Source of the DNA: JAUSNA01 sp964568885
GTDB lineage: Bacteria; Patescibacteriota; Microgenomatia; Levybacterales; GWA1-39-11
Length of the DNA stretch: 10,552 nucleotides
Reading direction: 5' to 3'
NCBI GenBank assembly: GCA_964568885.1
Contig: CAZMSF010000034.1
Coordinates: 1 to 10,552 of the forward strand
Below are positions 1-6,173 of the stretch, piece after piece. Position numbers and translations under genes: made by a program. The first letter of the stretch is position 1; each line of letters begins with the position of its first letter. Under the pieces are notes generated by a model. It saw only the letters and a list, made by a program, of their open reading frames with translations, was not told the origin of the DNA and did not search any database.

Positions 1-728
1 ATAGTAACGGCGAGTGGTTTTCGGAGGTTCTGAAAAAAAATCCCAAAGAAAAAATTGTTACATACTCTTTGAATGGGCAAAATAAAGAGGATATAACTCC
101 TCGTTCTCTTCCCTTCCCAATAAAAACAAATCTCATCGGAGATTTTAATACGGAAAATATTCTGGCTGCTTACGCAACGTGTAGGATATTGGGAATTAGT
201 GACAAGGTAATTGATATGGGGATACAAAGTTACTCCCCGCCTCCCGGAAGGCAGGAAATTTTGATGACTAAAAATGGCGTTAGGGTTATCGTTGATTTTG
301 CTCATACGCCAAATTCTTTCGAAAAAATACTTCCCGAAGTAAGGAAAATGACAAAAGGAAGACTCATTCATGTTTTTGGTGCGGCAGGACAACGGGATAA
401 AAGCAAACGGCCCGAAATGGGAAAAAGCGCGTCTGCCTGGGACGACATTATCGTACTTACCGCAGAGGACCCGAGGTCGGAGTCAATTGCGTCAATAAAT
501 TCGGGCATCAAGGAGGGTATAGGAAGGAAATTTGAGACTAAAGATATACATGAGATAAGCGACAGAAGAGAGGCAATCGAATTTGCGTTATCAAATGCTC
601 ATAAAAATGATACAGTTATAATCACTGGAAAAGGGCATGAGGCATCCATGAATTTGGGGAATGGCGAAATTTCGTGGAGCGACAAGAAAGCAGTTACCGA
701 TTACCTGACACTTCACCATGAATTATAA
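1..728 (+). CDS. murE: MurE-type UDP-MurNAc-tripeptide synthetase, 3' part (5' end outside window)
   Basis: Cytoplasmic ATP-dependent ligase that adds the third residue (a diamino acid) to UDP-MurNAc-L-Ala-D-Glu. The frame is open from the window edge (first full codon at 3), and 241 residues are visible, about half of a usual MurE of 450-500 residues: the end of the central ATPase domain and the whole C-terminal domain. Visible motifs: NTENILAAY (about 50-57), PGRQE at the domain junction, VDFAHTP (97-103), GQRDKSKRPEMG, EDPRSE (155-160) and ITGKGHE (207-213). The last is characteristic of MurE. In the family the DNPR motif contacts meso-diaminopimelate; here it reads EDPR with the Arg kept, which leans toward diaminopimelate, although the Asn-to-Asp change leaves this open. 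The gene ends 11 bp inside murC, so the two are probably translationally coupled. The family call is firm; the substrate is inferred. Confidence 0.93.
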   Translation, partial: SNGEWFSEVLKKNPKEKIVTYSLNGQNKEDITPRSLPFPIKTNLIGDFNTENILAAYATCRILGISDKVIDMGIQSYSPPPGRQEILMTKNGVRVIVDFAHTPNSFEKILPEVRKMTKGRLIHVFGAAGQRDKSKRPEMGKSASAWDDIIVLTAEDPRSESIASINSGIKEGIGRKFETKDIHEISDRREAIEFALSNAHKNDTVIITGKGHEASMNLGNGEISWSDKKAVTDYLTLHHEL

Positions 729-2196
729 ATTGCAAGACATAACGTATCCTCATGATTTGGAAAAAATCTTTTTCGTTGGGATAAAGGGAGTGGGAAATGC
801 CCCCTTGGCGATTATCGCAAAAGAAGCGGGGTATGAGGTTGCCGGGAGTGATATCGGCGAGGAATTCATAACTGACCTTTATCTTCTCAAGAAAAATATT
901 CCCCTTTTTGAGGGATTTGAAAAGAAGGATATCGAGGACTTTTTTGGAAGTACCAACAAGAAGAATTGTCTGGTTGTGACAACGGGTGCGCACAAGGGGT
1001 TTGACAATGCACAGGCGGTATACGCCAAGGAAAATGGCATAACGGTCCTGACACAAGGGCAGGCTTTGGCCGGGATGATGTCGGGCGAATTATTGGGAAG
1101 GCAGGGTTTACAGTCTATTGCCGTTGCGGGGTCACATGGAAAGACGACCATTTCCTCGCTTTTGGCAACTACCATGAAAGCGATGGGACTGGAGCCTTCG
1201 TATTCGGTCGGGACGGGAGAAGTTTTTCCCCTTGGGGCTCCCGGTCATTTTGGGGAAGGGAATTATTTCGTCGCCGAAGCCGACGAATATGTCTCAGAAC
1301 CGGTATACGACAGGGTTCCTAAATTTTTATACCAGCGTCCGGATTTTGCGATATTCAATAACGTTGATTTTGACCACCCTGACCAATTTGAGAGCCTGGA
1401 AGATGTGAAAGATGCTTTTTTTGAATTCGCCCACAATATAAAAAGCGGAGGGAAGTTGTTTGTCTGTGGGGACGATTTATATTTGAAGACTTTCAAGGAG
1501 AAAGTAAATAAAGACATTGTAGTTATTGCATATGGTGAGGGGAAGGACAATGATTATGTCATTTCAAAAATTGTCAGTCACGGGATGTCATCCCAATTTA
1601 CTGTTAGTAAAAAAGGTGCCGAGCTTGGAGTTTTTGAATTAGGGGTTGCGGGAAGGCATAATGCAAAAAATGCACTTTCGGTTGTGGCATTCTTGGCCGA
1701 GCTTGGATATGATGCCTCACAAATCCGCATATGCCTCAAGGCATTTGAAGGTACCAAAAGAAGGAGTGAAATAGTGGGGCATACAAAAGGCGGGGCTCTT
1801 CTTATCGATGATTATGGCCATCATCCTATTGAAATCTCAACCACCATCAATGCCGTCAAGGAAGCGTATCCCGGGAAAAAATTAATATGTGTTTTTCAAC
1901 CCCACACATTTTCCCGGACCAAAGCATTGCTTCCCGATTTTGGACGCTCTTTCTCAAAGGCCGACAAATTACTCCTTTTGCCGGTTTTTAAGTCTCTTCG
2001 GGATACCGAAAAAGATACGTTGTTGCAAGAGGAGTTTGTCGATGCCCACGCACAAAACGTCGACACCCAATTTTTTGAAAAATTCGAGGATGTGGTAGAA
2101 TACATAAGCAAAAATTACGCCTCAAATGACTATGTTGTTTTGACAATTGGGGCGGGAGATGTATATAAAATCGCGTATAGTTTGAAAAATATGTAG
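718..2196 (+). CDS. murC: UDP-N-acetylmuramate--L-alanine ligase
   Basis: Cytoplasmic ligase that joins L-Ala to UDP-MurNAc with ATP, the first peptide step. At 492 residues it is a normal length. Order of parts: N-terminal Rossmann domain with GIKGVG (21-26; usual MurC has GIGGIGM), P-loop AGSHGKTT (137-144), EADEY (187-191), NNVDFDH (214-220), HNAKNAL (314-320), KRRSE (347-351), DDYGHHPIE (364-372), FQPHTFSR (393-400) and a terminal GAGDVYK (478-484). EADEYV followed by a Tyr/Phe-rich stretch resembles the recycling ligase Mpl (EADEYD) more than typical MurC (EADESD), so Mpl-like ancestry or activity is the main alternative. The position among precursor genes favours MurC. The ATG at 718 lies inside the end of murE and has no clear Shine-Dalgarno sequence, so coupling is likely. 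The stop is TAG. Confidence 0.9.
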   Translation: MNYKLQDITYPHDLEKIFFVGIKGVGNAPLAIIAKEAGYEVAGSDIGEEFITDLYLLKKNIPLFEGFEKKDIEDFFGSTNKKNCLVVTTGAHKGFDNAQAVYAKENGITVLTQGQALAGMMSGELLGRQGLQSIAVAGSHGKTTISSLLATTMKAMGLEPSYSVGTGEVFPLGAPGHFGEGNYFVAEADEYVSEPVYDRVPKFLYQRPDFAIFNNVDFDHPDQFESLEDVKDAFFEFAHNIKSGGKLFVCGDDLYLKTFKEKVNKDIVVIAYGEGKDNDYVISKIVSHGMSSQFTVSKKGAELGVFELGVAGRHNAKNALSVVAFLAELGYDASQIRICLKAFEGTKRRSEIVGHTKGGALLIDDYGHHPIEISTTINAVKEAYPGKKLICVFQPHTFSRTKALLPDFGRSFSKADKLLLLPVFKSLRDTEKDTLLQEEFVDAHAQNVDTQFFEKFEDVVEYISKNYASNDYVVLTIGAGDVYKIAYSLKNM

Positions 2197-2197
2197 C

Positions 2198-2255
2198 ATA
2201 CCGATAACTCTTGTTCAAATCGCCAACTGGCAATTTGAACTGAGACTCTCGGTAT
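2198..2255 (+). promoter_or_regulatory. Long imperfect inverted repeat between murC and murA
   Basis: The 102-bp gap between murC and murA holds nested complementary arms. The outer stem is ATACCGA (2198-2204) with TCGGTAT (2249-2255). The next is CTC (2208-2210) with GAG (2242-2244), then GTTCAAAT (2213-2220) with ATTTGAAC (2233-2240), and finally GCC/GGC around an AACT loop after one C-A mismatch. No T-run follows, so it does not look like an intrinsic terminator. It could be an RNA processing or stabilising hairpin or a protein-binding palindrome. The structure is seen in the sequence; its function is unknown. Confidence 0.6.
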
Positions 2256-2286
2256 AACGCTCGCTCAAGGACTAGAATAATAAAAT

Positions 2287-2290
2287 GGAG
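2287..2290 (+). promoter_or_regulatory. Ribosome binding site of murA
   Basis: GGAG sits 8 bases before the ATG at 2299. It supports this start and independent initiation after the structured gap. Confidence 0.6.
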
Positions 2291-2298
2291 CTCGCATT

Positions 2299-3627
2299 AT
2301 GAAAAAATATTTAATCGAAGGAGGAAATGAGCTTGAAGGAACGATACGAATCTCAGGTTCCAAAAACGTCGTTACAAAAGCGGTTATCGCCGCGTGCTTG
2401 ACATCAGAGCCGGTAACGCTTAAAAATGTCCCTGAAATCTCAGACATTCAGGCGCTTCTTGAGGTGATAGAGTCAATCGGCGGAATAGTTGATAGGCGTG
2501 ACGGAGAGGTGACGATAACGGTTCCGACCATCAAAAACAGCACAATAACGCTTGCCGAAGGGGCGCGGGTAAGAACATCCTCGATGTTTTTGTCTCCACT
2601 ACTTCTGCGAGCAAAAAAAGCGCTTGTTCCCAATCCCGAAGGGTGCAGGCTCGGAGCACGCCCTATCGAAAGGCATATTGAGGGGCTTGAGCAGATGGGA
2701 GCTGTTATTGAATATAAGTCTGAGGATGGATATTACCACGCATCGACCGAGGGGTTGAATGGGGTGACCTACCGGTTTGAGAAAAATACACATACGGGTA
2801 CCGAAACCTTGATAATGGCAGCAACCTTGGCACGCGGCACGACGGTTCTTGAAAATGCTGCAGAAGAGCATGAGATAGATGATCTCATCGCACTTCTTAA
2901 CAGCATGGGCGCAAAGGTTCAGAGAAAAGAAGGGAGACGCATTGAAATTGAGGGGGTAGAGAGTCTTCATGGGACGACGTATGAAATAGTTTCCGACAGC
3001 AACGAGCTTGTGACTTTTGCTGTATTGTCGCTTTTGACCGGAGGAAAAATTCTTCTTGAAAATGCCAACCTTACGAATGTTGAAGTGTTTTTAAAAGAGC
3101 TTGATAAAGCAGGCGGAATATACGAGGAAATTGATGGAAAAGTGAGGTTTTTTAGAAAAAACGGGTTGTATTCGACCTCAATCACAACCGCACCCGAGCC
3201 GGGATTTAAGACCGACTGGCAGGGTCCCTGGGCAATTCTTATGGCACAGGCAGAGGGTGAATCGGTAATTCACGAGACGATTTATGAGAACAGATTCGGA
3301 TACGTTTCGGAGCTTCGGAAAATGGGTGCGCATATTACTTTTTTCGAGCCGGAACTTGAAAATCCTAAAAGCGTGTACAATTTTAATTACGAAGAGGGCG
3401 TTTCCTATCAGCAGGCGATAAAAATTGAAGGACCAAAAAAGATCCATAACGCGGTTCTCAATGTCACTGACCTTCGCGCAGGAGCAACAGTTGTTATCGC
3501 GGCACTTATTGCAACGGGGGAAAGTGTTATATATGGAATTGAGCATATAGAGCGCGGATATGAGAAATTTGTGCAACGGCTGCAAAATGTTGGCGCAAAA
3601 ATCAAAGAAGTTGCGGAGGAATTCTAA
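2299..3627 (+). CDS. murA: UDP-N-acetylglucosamine 1-carboxyvinyltransferase
   Basis: Cytoplasmic enolpyruvyl transferase that moves enolpyruvate from PEP to UDP-GlcNAc, the committed step of peptidoglycan synthesis. At 442 residues it is slightly longer than the usual 417-430. Two inside-out alpha/beta domains are expected. Visible active-site residues: Lys22 in SGSKN, Cys116 in PEGCRLGARP (the PEP/fosfomycin-reactive Cys is kept), Arg121, Asp306 in PGFKTDWQ (usual TDxQ), ENRF (330-333) and Arg393 in TDLRAGA. Between MGAH (342-345) and TDLRA (390-394) there is roughly 20 residues more than in E. coli MurA, rich in Glu, Pro, Asn and Tyr (around 349-371). The gene follows the murC-murA palindrome and abuts glmU-N with no gap, which places UDP-GlcNAc synthesis and its first use side by side. 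Confidence 0.95.
   Translation: MKKYLIEGGNELEGTIRISGSKNVVTKAVIAACLTSEPVTLKNVPEISDIQALLEVIESIGGIVDRRDGEVTITVPTIKNSTITLAEGARVRTSSMFLSPLLLRAKKALVPNPEGCRLGARPIERHIEGLEQMGAVIEYKSEDGYYHASTEGLNGVTYRFEKNTHTGTETLIMAATLARGTTVLENAAEEHEIDDLIALLNSMGAKVQRKEGRRIEIEGVESLHGTTYEIVSDSNELVTFAVLSLLTGGKILLENANLTNVEVFLKELDKAGGIYEEIDGKVRFFRKNGLYSTSITTAPEPGFKTDWQGPWAILMAQAEGESVIHETIYENRFGYVSELRKMGAHITFFEPELENPKSVYNFNYEEGVSYQQAIKIEGPKKIHNAVLNVTDLRAGATVVIAALIATGESVIYGIEHIERGYEKFVQRLQNVGAKIKEVAEEF
3615..3620 (+). promoter_or_regulatory. Strong Shine-Dalgarno for glmU-N
   Basis: GGAGGA inside the last codons of murA lies 7 bases before the ATG at 3628. It fixes the glmU-N start directly after the murA stop. Confidence 0.75.
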
Positions 3628-4359
3628 ATGAAGAATGTGACGGGAATAATCTTGGCTGCGGGAAGGGGAACCCGCATGAATTCGACAGACAAAAATAAAG
3701 TGGCGCTTGAAGTAAAAGGCGAGCCAATGCTGATAAGAACCATCAGGATTCTTCGCGAGGCAGGAGTTGGCAATATTGTAGTCGTTGTCGGATTTGCAAA
3801 AGAATCGGTGCTCCCCCTTTTGGATGACAACGTGATAATTGCCGAGCAGAAAGAGCAGCTCGGGACCGGACATGCCGTTATGTCGGCGTTGCCGTACGTC
3901 CCCGAAGGGACCGAGGACATACTGATAGTGTATGGAGACGACTCTTTCCTCCATTCCCCCCAAACATTTCAGAATTTGTATGACACCCACATCTCCCATG
4001 ATGCAAAAATTTCGTTCATAACAATGCAGATGGATAATCCTACGGGATTCGGAAGGATAATACGGGATGACAACGACAATGTTATCGGCATTGTTGAGGA
4101 AAAAAATGCAACGGAAGAACAAAAACAAATCAAAGAAATCAATTTAGGGTGTTATGTCATTAACAAGAAATATCTGGAAGATAATATTTCGGATATTCAT
4201 AAAAATCCGGTTACGGGAGAGTATTACATAACCGATATTATCGATATTATTGCGCATCACAAAGGTAAAATTGCGGCATACCGTTTAACGGATGGAAAGT
4301 GGAGGGGAGTTAACACTCGCGAAGACTTAGTGGAAGCCGAACACCTTTTTGAGCTATGA
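3628..4359 (+). CDS. glmU: GlmU-type N-acetylglucosamine-1-phosphate uridyltransferase (N-terminal half only)
   Basis: Nucleotidyltransferase predicted to make UDP-GlcNAc from GlcNAc-1-P and UTP. At 243 residues it matches only the pyrophosphorylase domain of bifunctional GlmU (about 456 residues). Visible motifs: LAAGRGTRM (9-17) as nucleotide loop, Lys24, EQKEQLGTGHA (73-82), YGDD (102-105, metal-binding Asp), NPTGFGRI (137-144), EEK (157-159), EINLG (170-174), GEYYITDII (197-205) and GVNTRE (227-232). These match GlmU rather than RmlA or GalU in order and spacing. The acetyltransferase half is absent; the next gene, sharing ATGA at 4356-4359, encodes a matching beta-helix, so bifunctional GlmU appears split into two coupled genes. 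Other sugar-1-phosphates as substrate cannot be excluded. The stop is TGA. Confidence 0.88.
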   Translation: MKNVTGIILAAGRGTRMNSTDKNKVALEVKGEPMLIRTIRILREAGVGNIVVVVGFAKESVLPLLDDNVIIAEQKEQLGTGHAVMSALPYVPEGTEDILIVYGDDSFLHSPQTFQNLYDTHISHDAKISFITMQMDNPTGFGRIIRDDNDNVIGIVEEKNATEEQKQIKEINLGCYVINKKYLEDNISDIHKNPVTGEYYITDIIDIIAHHKGKIAAYRLTDGKWRGVNTREDLVEAEHLFEL

Positions 4360-4994
4360 CATCTCCTTTTTCTTATACCAATTTCTTTTCCGGCACAGGA
4401 ATTTTTAAGGAATTATTTGAACAATTTGATTACCCATGGGAAGCTCTTCCTAATATTGAGCAATTTATATCATCGTTTACGAAAAGTGAACACTTTTCCG
4501 ATTTTACTGAAATTGCCCCCCAGGTATATATAGGAAAAAATGTTTCTATCGATGATACCGCACGTATATCCGGGGCTGCTGTTATCGGACATAACACCGT
4601 TATCGGGCATGCGGCTTTTGTAAGAGGCGGAGTTCTGATAGGTGAAAATGTCAATGTCGGGCACGCAACCGAAGTGAAGAATTCGATAATCCTCAACGGC
4701 GCAAAGCTAGCGCACCTTAATTACATCGGAGACAGTATTGTCGGAAGCAATGCGAATATATCCGGAGGTGCTACGCTTGCAAATTGGAGGTTTGATAAAA
4801 AGGAAGTTGTGATAAGGGATGACGGTGAGGGAATACCGACCCATATGGAAAAAATGGGAAGCATTATCGGCGACGACAGCTTTATAGGGGTAAGCGCGGT
4901 CATCAACCCGGGAACTGTTCTTGCCAAAAAAACCCTCGTTTTTCCTTTGGTTTCGGTGAAGGGTACGCATCTTACCCCTGAGACCATTAAATAA
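4356..4994 (+). CDS. Left-handed beta-helix acetyltransferase, GlmU C-terminal-like
   Basis: Predicted acyl-CoA dependent acetyltransferase, most likely GlcN-1-P N-acetyltransferase supplying the neighbouring uridyltransferase. Of its 212 residues, 1-50 form a non-repeat region with a YPWEALPNI stretch (26-34). Imperfect hexapeptide repeats (IGKNVS, IGHNTV, IGENVN, IGDSIV, IGDDSF) follow to about residue 190. Residues lining the GlmU acetyltransferase site appear in the right order: Arg90 (VRGG for usual RPG), Lys108 (EVKNS), His120 and Tyr123 in HLNYIGD (the catalytic His in GlmU), Asn134 (ANISGG) and Asn143 (ANW where GlmU has CNY). A plainer sugar or tetrahydrodipicolinate acyltransferase is the alternative, but the HLxYIGD match favours GlmU. 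It has no own Shine-Dalgarno; the ATGA overlap implies coupling to glmU-N. Confidence 0.78.
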   Translation: MTSPFSYTNFFSGTGIFKELFEQFDYPWEALPNIEQFISSFTKSEHFSDFTEIAPQVYIGKNVSIDDTARISGAAVIGHNTVIGHAAFVRGGVLIGENVNVGHATEVKNSIILNGAKLAHLNYIGDSIVGSNANISGGATLANWRFDKKEVVIRDDGEGIPTHMEKMGSIIGDDSFIGVSAVINPGTVLAKKTLVFPLVSVKGTHLTPETIK

Positions 4995-5022
4995 CTTTCC
5001 CTTCCTTTTGCCTCTTGTTTCG

Positions 5023-5031
5023 TTGTAAAAT
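5023..5031 (+). promoter_or_regulatory. Possible -10 element (TTGTAAAAT) upstream of mraY
   Basis: TAAAAT (5026-5031) differs from TATAAT at one base, and the whole 9-mer TTGTAAAAT recurs at 9026-9034 before ftsA. No good -35 box lies at the right distance here. The call rests on the shared motif and the gap position only. Confidence 0.25.
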
Positions 5032-5035
5032 AGAG

Positions 5036-5059
5036 AATAATGGATTAAAATCCATTTTT
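5036..5059 (+). terminator. Weak intrinsic-terminator-like hairpin before mraY
   Basis: ATGGAT (5040-5045) pairs with ATCCAT (5050-5055) around a TAAA loop, extended by A5039-T5056, and is followed by a T-run (5055-5059). The stem is short and AT-rich, so termination would be partial at best. It lies 42 bp after the acetyltransferase stop. Confidence 0.4.
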
Positions 5060-5080
5060 GTTGTAGTAATTTGAGGTTTT

Positions 5081-5113
5081 ATGGATAAGCAAGCTTGTCT
5101 ATTGTACTTATAA
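5081..5113 (+). CDS. Possible 10-residue leader ORF upstream of mraY
   Basis: ATG GAT AAG CAA to TAA encodes MDKQACLLYL. It shares its first residues with the other leader ORF and with MraY. Without a Shine-Dalgarno sequence, and at this length, translation is speculative. It is listed only because of the repeated start pattern. Confidence 0.15.
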   Translation: MDKQACLLYL

Positions 5114-5135
5114 GAAAGTTTTTTTTGTTGTATAT

Positions 5136-5162
5136 ATGGATGAACAAGTTTTCCATGCATAA
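5136..5162 (+). CDS. Possible 8-residue leader ORF just before mraY
   Basis: ATG GAT GAA CAA to TAA encodes MDEQVFHA, similar to the MraY start MDKVFGFA, and is in the same frame as mraY, stopping 3 bases before its ATG. It could be a leader peptide that couples to mraY or a decayed duplicate of its start. Translation is not shown by any ribosome binding site. Confidence 0.18.
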   Translation: MDEQVFHA

Positions 5163-5165
5163 TAT

Positions 5166-6173
5166 ATGGATAAAGTATTCGGCTTCGCAATTCTGTCTCT
5201 TTTTATAACGTCTATCCTTATCGTTCCTTTTATAGATTTTCTCTATAAAATGAAGCTGCAACGTCAAAAGCAAAAGACGAGGGACATTTTCAATAACAGG
5301 ACGTACGTTTTTGACAAACTGCACGAATGGAAGGTTGGTACTCCTATAGGAGGAGGGTTACTCATAATTTTTGTGGTGACAATCCTCACACTTTGGGCGT
5401 ACGGTTTGTTTAAGATTGATGTGAGACTGTGGGAACTTTTTGTACTCCTTTTTTCATTCGTCGGCTTCGGGGTTCTCGGGTTTTATGATGACGTCAAAAA
5501 AATATTGAATGTTGAGCGGACAGGATTTTTCGGACTTCGTTTCAAACATAAATTCATCATCCAGTGGGCTTTAGGGCTTACGATTGGATGGATACTCTAT
5601 ATGAACGGTTATACTTTTGTTCATATTCCCGCGATGGGAGAAATAACGCTTGGCCCTTTCTACATCCTTTTTGCCGCATTTGTTATCGTAAGTTTTACCA
5701 ACGCATTTAATATCACGGACGGACTCGACGGGCTTTCATGCGGAGTTCTTCTCATCGCTTTGTGTGCTTTCCTGGTTATTTCAAAGGCCTTACTCAATGA
5801 TTTTCTGGCAATTTTTATCGCAATTTTACTCGGGAGTGTGGGCGCCTTTTTGTACTTTAATATCTACAAGGCACGTTTGTGGCTTGGGGATGTCGGGTCG
5901 CTTTCTTTGGGGGCAGCACTTGCGGTGATAGGACTTCTTACAGGCAAAGAATTGGCGGTTGCCGTTATCGGGGGAGTATACATTATCGAAGTAGGTTCTT
6001 CCCTCGTCCAGATCTTATCGAAAAAGTTTTTGAAAAGAAAAGCGTTTCCCGTTGCTCCTCTTCATTTGCTGCTTTTGCAGCGCGGATGGGAAGAGCCGAA
6101 AATTGTCATGCGGGGATGGCTTATGGGTTTTGCATTTGCACTTATCGGTCTTTACCTAGCGTTTATTCATTAG
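5166..6173 (+). CDS. mraY: Phospho-N-acetylmuramoyl-pentapeptide-transferase
   Basis: Polytopic membrane enzyme that transfers phospho-MurNAc-pentapeptide to undecaprenyl phosphate, giving lipid I. It has 335 residues, normal for the family, with many hydrophobic segments starting at residues 5-27. Conserved parts: KVGTPIGGG (56-64, usual GTPTMGG), GFYDDVKK with Asp108-Asp109, NAFNITDGLDGL (179-190), LGDVGSL with Asp242, and PLH with His300. Departures: the usual PLHHHFE is PLHLLLLQRGWEE, so two of three His are absent, and the P-A-x-x-F-M-G-D stretch reads K-A-R-L-W-L-G-D. RGWEEPKIVMRGW keeps the rest of the C-terminal signature. The first membrane segment starts soon after this ATG, which supports it, but no Shine-Dalgarno is visible. 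The stop abuts ftsW. A WecA-type enzyme is less likely given TDGLDGL and the context. Confidence 0.92.
   Translation: MDKVFGFAILSLFITSILIVPFIDFLYKMKLQRQKQKTRDIFNNRTYVFDKLHEWKVGTPIGGGLLIIFVVTILTLWAYGLFKIDVRLWELFVLLFSFVGFGVLGFYDDVKKILNVERTGFFGLRFKHKFIIQWALGLTIGWILYMNGYTFVHIPAMGEITLGPFYILFAAFVIVSFTNAFNITDGLDGLSCGVLLIALCAFLVISKALLNDFLAIFIAILLGSVGAFLYFNIYKARLWLGDVGSLSLGAALAVIGLLTGKELAVAVIGGVYIIEVGSSLVQILSKKFLKRKAFPVAPLHLLLLQRGWEEPKIVMRGWLMGFAFALIGLYLAFIH

Larger units (their letters stand above)
5040..5171 (+). repeat. Repeated ATGGAT start-like motifs in the mraY leader
   Basis: ATGGAT occurs at 5040, 5081, 5136 and at the mraY start itself (5166). The copies at 5081 and 5136 are similar over about 17 bases (ATGGAT, then R-A-R, then CAAG, Y and TT). 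Reading from each ATG gives MD-stop, MDKQACLLYL-stop, MDEQVFHA-stop and then MraY MDKVFGFA. The 171-bp gap therefore looks like degenerate copies of the mraY 5' end, or a set of short leader ORFs. No ribosome binding site precedes any of them. Confidence 0.45.

Noticed and set aside
2285..2302. Five-codon ORF (MELAL) overlapping the murA start by ATGA
   Set aside because: It uses the Shine-Dalgarno bases of murA as codons, has no ribosome site of its own, and is too short to separate from chance.
3178..4128. 316-codon open frame on the minus strand across murA and glmU-N
   Set aside because: It is fully antisense to two strongly supported genes, its protein is Cys/His/Phe-rich with no recognisable domain, and it crosses the murA-glmU boundary. 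It is a codon-bias shadow.
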